64,000 nt of DNA from a virus: the IMG/VR virus record IMGVR_UViG_3300033153_013152, positions 45,349 through 109,348 of that record. One strand, 5' to 3'. The notes under the pieces were generated by a model. That model was not told where the DNA came from and searched no databases. It saw only the letters and a list, made by a program, of their open reading frames with translations. The translations under genes were made by a program, and so were the position numbers. This document shows, in pieces, positions 46,203 through 55,522 of the stretch (its first letter is position 1; each line of letters begins with the position of its first letter).

Positions 46203-47919
46203 TCAACCAGTTCCTATCAACCACTTGTATAAATCTATTTCTTCACCATTTCCTAATCTAATCTTACTTTGCTGCTCATCATATCTTTCAATCCTACCCC
46301 TATCATAAATATTCTTTTCGAATGAGAAATCCTTGTAATTCTCAGTAGTAGTATTTGAAAGACTAATTCCAGAAATCATTGCATCAACATCTGCATTATT
46401 TTGATTTACAAACAAAAATGATTCGTCTCTAACCCAAATTCCACCACCAAGAGCCATAATCAAATCATCATTATCACCTCTTCTTGCTTCTGGTCTTCCA
46501 TTTTCCGTTATAATAAACGTCTTAAATTCATCAATCAATCTTTCGGAATGAATTACAACATGCTGCATTCTAACATATTGTTCCATTTTTGCCAAAACAG
46601 GCAATCTATTTGCATGATGAATCGTAAAACCAGGAAGAAAATCATTACTCATTTCTGCATAATATGGATCAGGAGCCCTACCATAAGAATTTTTCATCTT
46701 CAATTTTCTTTTTTTCGTATAATACAAACACTGACCATGACCCAATTGCTGAATTCTTAAAATAGTAGGACCTGACCAACCAGAATTGTTCTCTGGTGCT
46801 ATAATTGCATTGTTATAATTCTGAGAAACCATAACCAAAAGCTCGCCAAGAATATCTGGTTTTATTTTTCCTTTGTATTCGGCCACTTGCTCCATAGGAA
46901 CAGTGTCCATTCTAAAAACATGAAAAGCACTATAGTCTTTTGCATCACCTCTAGAAACATCACAAGAAATCAAATAAACACCATTTTGCTCAGGATTGAA
47001 CCAGGTCCAAAAATTATTGTCAAAATAACCTCTAGAAATTGGCTGAAATTCTTTGCACATAACTTCTAGTCTCGCAATAGTATCCGGATCAATAAATGTA
47101 TCACCAGATGCTAAAAAACTACACAATCTTTCTTGGGCTATGTCTCTAGGAGAATCTTCTAATGTTTCCGCTTCTAACCAAGCCTTATTGCAACCAGGCT
47201 TCAACCAATACATCAAACGATCATCATATATTTCATTAGGATCTTCAGGATTTATATATTTGCCAAATTTACAATTAAATCCATTTGTCCCGTCTCTTGC
47301 ACCTTTGTAAACTTTATGGAAAAAATTGCCAACACCATTTGGGGTAGAAGCTAAACAAATTCTACCACCAGTAGTCAATGTTGGTTTAATACGAACCCAT
47401 AACTCTTCCAGCCTATCAATAAGAGCAGCCTCATCAACAAACAAAAACGAAAGAGACTCACCAACACCAGCATCATATGACGTTGTAATTGAATTAACCA
47501 TAGAACCATTAGAAAGTTCTAGACCGGGTTCTATTATTTACAGATATAGAAACCATGCCAGGAATAAGCCATTTTGGCAAATATTTTATAATATTTTTTA
47601 TTACTCTCAGCGGAATTTTTGCCTTTTCCAACTTAGTTGCCATAATAACAACATTAGAATGCCTATGAAAAATCATAAGCCAAGCTATAAAACCACCAGT
47701 AATTGTAGTAATTCCTAACTGACGAGCTTTCAGGATTACATTTCTTCTATTTTTTACATAATTATTTATTATATCTTTCTGGTAATCATATAACTTAAAA
47801 TCTAAAATACCTTCTTGAGGATGAACTATTTTTCCATACGTTTCAAGGAAATAAATTGGATCCTTCGCACACTTAATAATTTCCTTTATTAATTCTTTTT
47901 TTGTTTGTTTTCGGCTCAT
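46203..47919 (-). CDS. terL: large terminase subunit (T4 gp17-like), +1 frameshift at CGG
   Basis: Packaging motor ATPase and nuclease. The start at 47919 with an AAGGA site reads 131 codons, including the Walker-A-like KARQLGITTITGG, to CGG at 47524-47526; the zero frame stops four codons later. Skipping the C (ACC C GGT) gives NRTGLELSNGSMVNSITTS and an open frame through Walker B (SLSFLFVDEAALIDR), then motif III-like LASTPNGVGNFF and the RNase H nuclease (ISCDVSRGDAKDYSAFHV, GDNDDLIMAL). Total 571 residues (T4 gp17 610). Without the shift ATPase and nuclease are separated. An essential gene, so the shift must work in the natural host. Confidence 0.92.
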
Positions 47920-47957
47920 TCAAATTTCCTTAAATGATTAGCCATAAAAATTAAAAT

Positions 47958-48431
47958 TTATGATACAGTATATTCATAAACTCTTTTTTCTTTGACGAGA
48001 TATTTACCACTTCTATCAACAGTTACTGTATGACGACCACTACCAAAACTCCAAGAAGTATCGGCCATCATCCTACTAACTTTTTCATAATTTACACTAT
48101 CATTTTTCTTTTTTAGTTTTAAAGTCTTTTTGGTCATTTTTTTAAATCTTTTTTTCATCTCTGATTCAAATTCTTTAAAAAAATCACTTCCTTGTGCTTC
48201 CATAACAGCTAACATTTCTGGAGTTGTAAATTCATATCTTAAATATGTTACAACCATAACATCATTATCCATAACCATATTGAGACCATTCAAATCAGTA
48301 ACCAATCTATTCCAACCAGTTCCACCATTAGCTTCATTTTTTATATCTTCATAACACTGTCTAATAGCACCAAAAATATCTTCTTTTCTTTGATAATTTT
48401 TGTCTTCATATCCATCAATTTTTTTTGGCAT
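47958..48431 (-). CDS. small protein upstream of terL, possible small terminase
   Basis: 157 residues from the ATG at 48431 (MPKKIDGYEDKNYQRK). It has a helical N terminus (IFGAIRQCYEDIKNEANG) and a basic middle (KKRFKKMTKKTLKLKKKND), then a C-terminal beta end (SGRHTVTVDRSGKYLVKEKR). It lies directly before terL, where T4-like phages often carry gp16, but the sequence does not resemble gp16 clearly. Function tentative. Confidence 0.55.
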   Translation of the reverse strand: MPKKIDGYEDKNYQRKEDIFGAIRQCYEDIKNEANGGTGWNRLVTDLNGLNMVMDNDVMVVTYLRYEFTTPEMLAVMEAQGSDFFKEFESEMKKRFKKMTKKTLKLKKKNDSVNYEKVSRMMADTSWSFGSGRHTVTVDRSGKYLVKEKRVYEYTVS

Positions 48432-48475
48432 TTTCAATTACCTCAAATATAAACATAATAATACTTTAATAATTA

Positions 48476-48748
48476 CTAATAACCCCTCTCTTTAAACCTT
48501 TTTTTGTAATATTCCAAATCAATTAGTGGTTCTTTTCTTTTATCTACATACATAATATAACATTTATGACAAACACCATACTTTTCTAAATAAGGATCAT
48601 CAATAGTAGATGTAATTCTTCTACATTTTTCAACAGGACAAAAAAGAGGAACTTTATGAATCAATCTACCATCTTTTTTTATTTTTACCCAATATCCCTT
48701 ATCATCACCCAAATCTCTCCATTCATATCCTTCTCTTTTCTCTTTCAT
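48476..48748 (-). CDS. small zinc-finger protein
   Basis: 90 residues with two Cys pairs: FCPVEKC and GVCHKCY, spaced 22 residues apart, a treble-clef or ribbon-type zinc site. It also has YEWRDLGDDKGYWVKIKKDG near the N terminus. Its ATG overlaps the stop of the next upstream gene (ATGA). Not recognised. Confidence 0.62.
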   Translation of the reverse strand: MKEKREGYEWRDLGDDKGYWVKIKKDGRLIHKVPLFCPVEKCRRITSTIDDPYLEKYGVCHKCYIMYVDKRKEPLIDLEYYKKRFKERGY

Positions 48749-49026
48749 GACAAATCTCTATCTACTTTTTTTAAAATATCATTATGAGGATTTATTCCAT
48801 ATTTTTTCTTCATCAACTCTACAGCATCTACACCTTTTTCTACCCAGTCTTTAAACAATTCTATACAATCAGAAATACCTTCCAATTTACCACTAACAAA
48901 TTCTGAATCTACATCTTCTCTTTCTTCTACTTTTTTCTTCAATCCTTCCATCATTCTCAAATAAATTCTCATAAAAGCAATTGTATCTTGAAGCGTTTTT
49001 TCAACTATTTCCCTAACACTAATCAT
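48745..49026 (-). CDS. small helical protein of unknown function
   Basis: 93 residues, acidic and helical throughout (MISVREIVEKTLQDTIAFMR, KLEGISDCIELFKDWVEKGV). No motif. Coupled by overlap to the zinc-finger gene. Confidence 0.55.
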   Translation of the reverse strand: MISVREIVEKTLQDTIAFMRIYLRMMEGLKKKVEEREDVDSEFVSGKLEGISDCIELFKDWVEKGVDAVELMKKKYGINPHNDILKKVDRDLS

Positions 49027-49035
49027 AAAAAACTC

Positions 49036-49824
49036 CTATTTAAATGGAAACCATCCAATATTTAAACCATAATATTTTTTAATATTATTACCATCATATG
49101 TAGTAGAAAGTATTGGACCAAATAAAAAATCATCAAAAATAAAAATATTAGAACCAACAGAAGTCATTAACCCATCACCAACAGAAATATTTCCAAAAAT
49201 ACCAATTCTTTCATACCACTTTGTATCATAAACACTAGAATCTATTTTTAACTTTATATCTATTGGAACAATATCGGAATTGTTTGTATCCAAATAAATT
49301 CTATAAATATCATCATTTTTAGCTAAAATTAAATTAAAAACAATATCTTTTACCCATTCTAAATTAATATATGCTTCAGGAGGATTCGTAAAAGTATTTC
49401 CATAAATTCTTAAATAATCTTTTGTTTGATCAAATGAAACCTTAAATCTATTATTAGAAAAACATTCTTGACAAATTTCATCAAGATCAACGGGATTACC
49501 ATCATGATCTACTATATCTTGTTGAGCATCTTTAATTTCAAAATATTTATTTTTCCATTTCAAAACAATTTCACTCAAAGATATTATTTCTTCATCTCTA
49601 TCATCAATTATTTTTTGCAACTCTTCATTTTGCAAAACTATTTCATTTGTTTCTATTGCCAATTTTGAATAAGCAGTTTCTGTTTCTTTTAGAGTATCAG
49701 ACAATTGAGCAATTTGATTATTCAAATTCTTCCTTGTTTTCGCATGAGAATATCTCTCATATGCATAAAAACTCGCACAAACTAAAATCAATACACCTAA
49801 AATAATAGATAAATATTTGTACAT
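49036..49824 (-). CDS. membrane-anchored coiled-coil protein
   Basis: 262 residues from the ATG at 49824 with GAGGGATAAA before it. One N-terminal transmembrane segment (YLSIILGVLILVCASFYAYE) is followed by a coiled coil (LNNQIAQLSDTLKETETAYS on to ELQKIIDDRDEEIISLSEIV) and a beta-rich C-terminal part ending GLNIGWFPFK, which resembles the end of outer-membrane-type or spanin-like proteins. An inner-membrane spanin or phage-membrane tether is possible. Not recognised by family. Confidence 0.6.
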   Translation of the reverse strand: MYKYLSIILGVLILVCASFYAYERYSHAKTRKNLNNQIAQLSDTLKETETAYSKLAIETNEIVLQNEELQKIIDDRDEEIISLSEIVLKWKNKYFEIKDAQQDIVDHDGNPVDLDEICQECFSNNRFKVSFDQTKDYLRIYGNTFTNPPEAYINLEWVKDIVFNLILAKNDDIYRIYLDTNNSDIVPIDIKLKIDSSVYDTKWYERIGIFGNISVGDGLMTSVGSNIFIFDDFLFGPILSTTYDGNNIKKYYGLNIGWFPFK

Positions 49825-49825
49825 T

Positions 49826-50624
49826 TTATCCCTCTTCACCTCCTATCATTAGATTTCTTATTATATCATAATTCCACAATTCTGAATTAGAATAATTTTC
49901 ATGAAACCAATACCATTTTTCTTTGGCATCTTTCCAAAAATACCCCTTAATTTCTACATATTTATTTTCTTTTTTCAAATATAAATCGCAAAAATATTTT
50001 CTTCCGTCTGGCATATCAAATTCAATTTGCCAATCAAAATCAATTTCATTCTTGTTTAACCATTCAACCACTTTTTTCTCATAAGAAGCAGTACAAATCA
50101 CTTCTTCTCCGAGTCTTCCAGTGATACAAAATATAAGAATTATTTAAAGATTTGCTTGTTTTAGCAACTATTTCTTTATTCTTGCTAACATTATCAACAC
50201 CATACTTACTCAAACACGTTATCTTTCTTTTTATTTTGGCACACTGAGGACAACCAGATTTATTATATCTAATATTTAAAAATGTTGTTTTCCAACAACA
50301 ATTACACCTTAAACATCTATAATTGTATTTAGTTGTACAATTTTTATATTCATTTTCCAAAAACAATATTTTCAATTCTAATAGGTATGCCTTTACATAT
50401 TCGTAAGAAAGTTTTCTTTTGTTTTTTCTTCTCTCTATTCCACATTTAGGACAACCTTGTCCCTGTAATTTAATATTTTCAAATCTAGCACCCCACTCAT
50501 TAAAACACTTCATGCACCTACATTTTATTTTTTTCCTTCCGCTAATATATTTCTCTGAAATGAGTTCAATATTCCTATTGTTCAAAAATTCTCTAACAAA
50601 ACTTATATCAAATCTAACGCCCAT
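49826..50624 (-). CDS. homing endonuclease-like protein, +1 frameshift at CGG
   Basis: The start at 50624 (MGVRFDISFVREFLNNRN) reads 171 codons with two zinc-knuckle repeats (CMKCFNEWGARFENIKLQGQ, CLRCNCCWKTTFLNI) and CLSKYGVDNVSKNKE, to CGG at 50109-50111. Skipping the C (ACT C GGA) gives YHWKTGEEVICTASYEKK and a PD-(D/E)xK-like part (FCDLYLKKENKYVEIKGYFW) to 49826, 265 residues in all. The homologue at 61356 has HWKTGNDLVCTASYEKK without a break, which independently confirms that the Gly after the skip is right. Confidence 0.82.
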
Positions 50625-50632
50625 AAAAATTA

Positions 50633-50874
50633 TTATTCTGAATCTATTTTATCTTTCGTATTTCTCCTAACTACATAAGCAGTAAAGGCACCACCGAAAA
50701 TACAAACTAAGCAACGGAACATTGGGATCTGCAAACTCCAAAACAAAATTTCCGATCTCAACAGAATTAATCAATGATGCGACAATATAAAATGTTGTGA
50801 CCAAAAATGAAATCGCCGCAAACGTAAAAATTCCGATCTTTTTCCCCTGACGAATTTCTTAACATCCAAAACAT
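50633..50874 (-). CDS. small membrane protein with two +1 frameshifts at CGG
   Basis: The ATG at 50874 has a strong AGGAGG site. It opens 13 codons (MFWMLRNSSGEKD), then CGG at 50833-50835. Skipping the C (GAT C GGA) gives GIFTFAAISFLVTTFYIVA, a clear transmembrane segment, and continues to FADPNVPLLSLYF, then a second CGG at 50694-50696. Skipping its C (TTT C GGT) gives GGAFTAYVVRRNTKDKIDSE and TAA. 79 residues with two hydrophobic segments. No other frame gives a membrane protein this coherent. Function unknown; could be a small holin-like or envelope protein. Confidence 0.68.
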
Positions 50875-50887
50875 TTTTCTTTCCTCC

Positions 50888-51190
50888 TCACGAAACACTT
50901 CTCGCAAAAGCTATAGCAACTTTCTTTGCATCTTCTAGTGTTTTTATTTTTTTAATTGGCTTAATATATTCTGTTGGAATACTACCCTCTTCAACTTCAT
51001 CTCCAACACCATAACCATAAATTGCTCTATGTGACCAACCATACCATTTTTGATCTTTTGGAGAAAATCCTGTGGAACAAACACTATGAAGCGGATCTAT
51101 TTTTTCAAACACCTCAATACCATATTTTTTTCTTATTTTTTCCTGCTCCTCTTTGACTATTTTATCATATGTATCCTTCAAAGATTCCAT
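50888..51190 (-). CDS. small phage protein of unknown function
   Basis: 100 residues with a central DQKWYGWSHRAIYGYGVGDE motif, seen in hypothetical proteins of large phages, and a C-terminal helix (TLEDAKKVAIAFARSVS). The stop TGA is followed at once by the ribosome-binding site of the small membrane protein gene, so the two are coupled. Not recognised. Confidence 0.62.
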   Translation of the reverse strand: MESLKDTYDKIVKEEQEKIRKKYGIEVFEKIDPLHSVCSTGFSPKDQKWYGWSHRAIYGYGVGDEVEEGSIPTEYIKPIKKIKTLEDAKKVAIAFARSVS

Positions 51191-51192
51191 AT

Positions 51193-51840
51193 CTATATCT
51201 CCTTGATATTTGCACCAGCAGTTTTAGATCTACCAATGTCTATCAAAACAAAATCATTTCCTCTTTTCATTATATTTCCAATATGAACATCGTAAAATTG
51301 TACTCTAATCTTCAATTCTTGCAAACCATTAAAAATTTGCTTAAAAATTTCTATAGTTTTTTCTATTTCCGAATCTGGCACAAAACGTACATCACCAACA
51401 TGTTTAACAATTTTTACAATATTGTGCATTGCATACTTCATATCAATTTTACCATCAACAAAATCATCTATAGAATCTTCTATTCCTGCACTGATTATTA
51501 TTGAATCAAAAAAACTACATTCATTTCTATTTAACAACCTAAGTTTCTCTTGCAATATTCCATAATATCCAGTTTTATCAAATTGAAATACATCATAAAT
51601 TTCATAAACATTCTTCAATTTCTTTCCCAAAATATTGGCACATGCATTTGCCTCTTCTTTATCTGATGTTACTTTCAAAACTCTATTGTCATCTGTTGCA
51701 AATGCCATTCCCATTGTACCCAAACCTAAAGAAATATAGGGTTTTATTCCCATCATTGCCAACTTATAATCATATTTTTTTAATATCTTTTTTATTTTTG
51801 CCGTACTATAATCTTCATTAAGAGCAGATTCTAATTTCAC
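51193..51840 (-). CDS. protein-kinase-fold protein
   Basis: 215 residues. Kinase-type features: a Gly loop (YISLGLGTMGMAFATDD) with a following Lys (RVLKVTSDKEE), and a catalytic-loop-like VQFYDVHIGNIMKR followed by VLIDIGRSKT in the place of the D-F-G segment. The start is GTG (51840), overlapping the TGA of the methyltransferase gene, with a GCGAGGA site upstream. A small eukaryotic-type or aminoglycoside-kinase-like enzyme for host takeover or small-molecule phosphorylation is possible. The substrate is unknown. Confidence 0.68.
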   Translation of the reverse strand: MKLESALNEDYSTAKIKKILKKYDYKLAMMGIKPYISLGLGTMGMAFATDDNRVLKVTSDKEEANACANILGKKLKNVYEIYDVFQFDKTGYYGILQEKLRLLNRNECSFFDSIIISAGIEDSIDDFVDGKIDMKYAMHNIVKIVKHVGDVRFVPDSEIEKTIEIFKQIFNGLQELKIRVQFYDVHIGNIMKRGNDFVLIDIGRSKTAGANIKEI

Positions 51841-52502
51841 TTTATTTTCCTCGCTATAAAAAGATCATGCTCGCACAATTCCGAACCTTTCAAAATACAA
51901 CCCCTAAAACATTTTACATCTAATCTTTCAACATCAAAAGAATTCTCAAACCAAACTCTTGAATTCCAAATATTATCAGCACAATCTTTTAACTCATAAG
52001 AAATCCAATATCCACCAATTTTCAAATTATCAAAAAGATTTTTGGTAATCCTTATAGAATCAAAAATAGATTCATCTTTCAAAAAACCTATATGTTGTAA
52101 AACAAAAATAGAAAAAATCATATCATATTCTTGAAACATAATTTCTTTATCCATATTTTTCGAAATATAATATTTATCTTTTGGAAAATTTTGCCTCTTA
52201 AAATATTTCAAAGCTACCGAATTGGGATCAAATCCGTAATACTTAATCCACGGAGTTTTTTCAATAAAAAATTGAGCATTTCTACCACAACCGCAACCTA
52301 TTTCTAAAACTTTACTCATATTATTTAAATAATCTGAACCACAATATCCCAAAAACCTAGGATCTCCAAAATCAGTAGGTGTGGGATTTTTATGTCTCAT
52401 TTCCCATACAGAATCGGGGGTATACTTATTTATATTACAATTTTCTTTTGTAAGCTTCTCATCAAAACTAAAATCTATTCTACTAACATTTTTAAGTTTC
52501 AT
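51837..52502 (-). CDS. SAM-dependent methyltransferase
   Basis: 221 residues from the ATG at 52502, overlapping the stop of the SbcD-SbcC gene. Class I motif I (KVLEIGCGCGRNAQFF) is near residue 65, motif II (YYGFDPNSVALKYF) follows, and the acidic turn (YDMIFSIFVLQHIGF) lies near 130. The Trp/Arg-rich N terminus (PDSVWEMRHKNPTP) resembles some small-molecule or glycan methyltransferases. Substrate not evident. Neighbour of a kinase-like gene. Confidence 0.75.
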   Translation of the reverse strand: MKLKNVSRIDFSFDEKLTKENCNINKYTPDSVWEMRHKNPTPTDFGDPRFLGYCGSDYLNNMSKVLEIGCGCGRNAQFFIEKTPWIKYYGFDPNSVALKYFKRQNFPKDKYYISKNMDKEIMFQEYDMIFSIFVLQHIGFLKDESIFDSIRITKNLFDNLKIGGYWISYELKDCADNIWNSRVWFENSFDVERLDVKCFRGCILKGSELCEHDLFIARKIK

Positions 52503-55500
52503 CAACTTATCCTCGATAATCCTTCATCATCTCTTTCTACTTCAATTATATAATCAACACAATCCTTCAAACTATCTATATGAGTAATTACTACAATAGT
52601 TTCAAATAATTGCTTTAAGTTTTCCAAAATAACCGAAATAACATCTAGATATTCAGAATCTAAACTGCCAAATGCCTCATCCAATATAAACAGATTGCTT
52701 CTAGGAAGAGTCGTAATATTGATTAAAGCTGCACGAATAACAATAGCTGAAATCGACTTTTCCATACCACTGCATAACTCAATAATTCTTCTTTCTCCAT
52801 TCGTATGATTGAAATAAATTTCTATATCCCTATTATCATTTGCTTCCAAAGTTATTTCAAATGGTACCGTTCCATTCAAAATTTTCTTCATTTCATTGTT
52901 TATTATATCAAAATTGTTAAATATAATTAACTGACTAATTCCATCTTTTGACATACACTTCAAATAATTTTCATATATCTCAAACTTATTCCTCAATGTA
53001 TTATATTTATCTAATTCTTTCTTTGTAAGTTCACATTTTCCTTCAACTATTCCCAATTCTCTTTCTATTTTATTTATTACGTTAAAAGTATCTTTGATAT
53101 CTTTTTCTATTTCTACCAACTTTATTTTCAATTCTTCAACTTTTTTTTGATATTTTTTATTTTTTTCTATTTGTTTTTTATTTTTGCTTACTGCATCTTT
53201 TTTCTTTTTGAGTCCAATCAAAGCCTCTTCTTCGAAAGAAACAAGAGTAGCAAAACCATATGCCTCTTTTGGTATTTTTATTGATTTATACCTATCAATT
53301 TCATTTTCAATCTCTTCTCTTGTCATTTTTATACTTTTGCGAAGAATATCCGATTCTGCCCTCAAATCCTTTATCTTTCTTTCTAGTGGACAATTTTCTT
53401 CATGCTTACAAGAACAACCTCTTTCTAAATTATTTGCACCAGCCAACAAAGAATCTGCTTTATCCAACACATCCAATTTATTATTTAATGCCTCTATATT
53501 TATCGAATTCTTTTCTCTTATCAATTCACCATTTTTCTTTTTTTGGGCTTGCATACTCTTTAGTTTCTTCTCTTTTTCCTTAATCTGCCTAGAAATATCA
53601 GAAATGCTGAAAGAAAAATCAAATACATTAACAATTTTTTCCTTTGCATTATCTATTTTTTGTACTATTTTTTCTTTTTTTGTCTCCAATTTCTTATTAA
53701 AATCAACATTTTTACCCTTCAATTCTTCATATTTCTCAATTTCAGCTTGCAAATTGACCAATTCTTCTTCTAAATTACCATCATATTTCTTCAATTTTGC
53801 TTTGATATCCTTGAAATCTTCATTAGCAAGCCTATATTTGTCTTCAAAAATATCAATATCAAAATATCTAGCTATAATTTTCTGTCTTTCAGTAGAACCA
53901 GCATCAATAAAATTAATCAAACTCCACTGAGGAGCAACAGTTGTAAACATAAAATCTTCTGGAGTACCAAAAATCTTTCTTATTTTCTTATCTGTATCGT
54001 TTCTATCTATGCCATTCTTATTTATCTTCTCGGAATCATTAACAATTGAAAAATTTACTTCAGTTTTTCCCTGATAAATTGGTTTGCCCTTTCTTTTTCC
54101 GCCCTTCAAGTAAACACTTGTCTCTCTTTCAATATCATAATACGTATCATCAAGTTCTACAAAAACACTTCCAGAACACTTATCTTTTTTGCTATTTATC
54201 AGCAAATCATTTTTAACTACACCCTTCTTGGAAATCTTATTAAAAATAGTATAGAGAAGAGAATCAACAGCCAAAGTTGACTTACCTACAGCATTCTTGC
54301 CAAAAATTCCTAATACTCCAGGATACTTACTAAAATCTACATGATTATCTTCACCAAAACTACAAATGTTTGAGAAATTAAACTTCTCAATACGATAACT
54401 TATATTTCTCAATACATCAGTATCTTTTCTTGCTACAACATCGTACTTTCTATTCAATTCAATTATTTTATCTATTTTTTCTTTTTCTAACTCCGAAGAC
54501 TTCAAAAATTTTCTAATCAAAAAATCCTGGACCTTCCTATCTGACAAGTTTCCTATCTTTGCTTTAGTTCCTTTTATCTTTACTTCTTGTCTGTGAGGAT
54601 TCACCTCATCAACAAAAGCAATTTCCTTTGGCTCATAATACTTTTCTAGCTTGTTTTGTATGTCTTGTTTCTCTAAAACATTCAATTGTCTTGAAAATAC
54701 TCTAATTCTAGAATTTTTCTTGACTCTGTATCTATTTGATATATTTAAATCATCTTTTAATTTTAGAGTATAAAATGGACAAACATTTTCCAATTCAACA
54801 AATTCAACTTTATGATTAGTTTTATCTTCGATCTCCCAAAGCAAATACCCTTTTCTTCTTGTTTCGCCATAATTTTGTTGTATCAATGAACCAGCATAGG
54901 CTGCAGTTCTTTCTTTATTTAAAAATTGACTTTCGTGAATGTCTCCGCACATCAAATAATCAACTTTATCCATAAAATAATCTAAATCATAAGCCTTGTC
55001 AATCATTACACTATTTTGAAGAATGGCTTCATTGATTAAACCATGAAATAATCCAATATTAATTTCTGATTTTATATCTTCTTTTGTTGGCCATTTATTA
55101 TCAAAACAGGAAAAATGAACCAAATTTACATCTAGTTGCTCTTCTCCAAAATAATTTGATAAATTTAAATAATAAATTCCAGATTCCTTATAATATTCTA
55201 TTCTATTTGAATCTATACTTTCTACTATAGGAGATAAAGCATCAAGTCTATTAAGATTTGAAAGATTTCCATCATGATTACCAGGAATTATAATCAATTT
55301 TCTAGATACAATTGCAAGCTTTTTCAAAAAATCAGAACAAACTTGAACAAATTCTGGACTAATTTGGGTCTTTGTATGGGCCAAATCACCAGTAAATATG
55401 GTACAATTTGGTTTTTTTTCTTCTAAAGACGCATATAAATTCTCAAATACCTGTTTGTATTCATTGTGTCGCTTATAATTACGCAAATGTATGTCACTTA

Positions 55501-55522
55501 TATGAGCTATTTTTAATGACAC
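52502..55522 (-). CDS. fused SbcD-SbcC (T4 gp47-gp46 / Mre11-Rad50) nuclease-ATPase
   Basis: One 1006-residue protein. The N-terminal 380 residues are an Mre11/SbcD phosphoesterase: ISDIHL (Asp10, His12), FTGDLAH (Asp46, His49), GNHD (81-84), LFHG and CGDIHES. The rest is a Rad50/SbcC ATPase: Walker A GIFGKNAVGKST (405-416), a long coiled coil with a Cys cluster at the apex (CSCKHEENC, 703-711, instead of the usual CxxC hook), signature ELCSGMEKS (about 915) and Walker B NLFILDEAFGSLD (943). T4 and bacteria encode these as two genes. The start is GTG with GAGGATGAA upstream, overlapping the primase stop. Used for end processing in recombination. Confidence 0.9.
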   Translation of the reverse strand: MSLKIAHISDIHLRNYKRHNEYKQVFENLYASLEEKKPNCTIFTGDLAHTKTQISPEFVQVCSDFLKKLAIVSRKLIIIPGNHDGNLSNLNRLDALSPIVESIDSNRIEYYKESGIYYLNLSNYFGEEQLDVNLVHFSCFDNKWPTKEDIKSEINIGLFHGLINEAILQNSVMIDKAYDLDYFMDKVDYLMCGDIHESQFLNKERTAAYAGSLIQQNYGETRRKGYLLWEIEDKTNHKVEFVELENVCPFYTLKLKDDLNISNRYRVKKNSRIRVFSRQLNVLEKQDIQNKLEKYYEPKEIAFVDEVNPHRQEVKIKGTKAKIGNLSDRKVQDFLIRKFLKSSELEKEKIDKIIELNRKYDVVARKDTDVLRNISYRIEKFNFSNICSFGEDNHVDFSKYPGVLGIFGKNAVGKSTLAVDSLLYTIFNKISKKGVVKNDLLINSKKDKCSGSVFVELDDTYYDIERETSVYLKGGKRKGKPIYQGKTEVNFSIVNDSEKINKNGIDRNDTDKKIRKIFGTPEDFMFTTVAPQWSLINFIDAGSTERQKIIARYFDIDIFEDKYRLANEDFKDIKAKLKKYDGNLEEELVNLQAEIEKYEELKGKNVDFNKKLETKKEKIVQKIDNAKEKIVNVFDFSFSISDISRQIKEKEKKLKSMQAQKKKNGELIREKNSINIEALNNKLDVLDKADSLLAGANNLERGCSCKHEENCPLERKIKDLRAESDILRKSIKMTREEIENEIDRYKSIKIPKEAYGFATLVSFEEEALIGLKKKKDAVSKNKKQIEKNKKYQKKVEELKIKLVEIEKDIKDTFNVINKIERELGIVEGKCELTKKELDKYNTLRNKFEIYENYLKCMSKDGISQLIIFNNFDIINNEMKKILNGTVPFEITLEANDNRDIEIYFNHTNGERRIIELCSGMEKSISAIVIRAALINITTLPRSNLFILDEAFGSLDSEYLDVISVILENLKQLFETIVVITHIDSLKDCVDYIIEVERDDEGLSRIS

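Noticed and set aside
53184-53930. Long plus-strand hydrophobic ORF
   Set aside because: Complement of the Lys/Glu-rich coiled coil of SbcC; such regions often give hydrophobic shadows.
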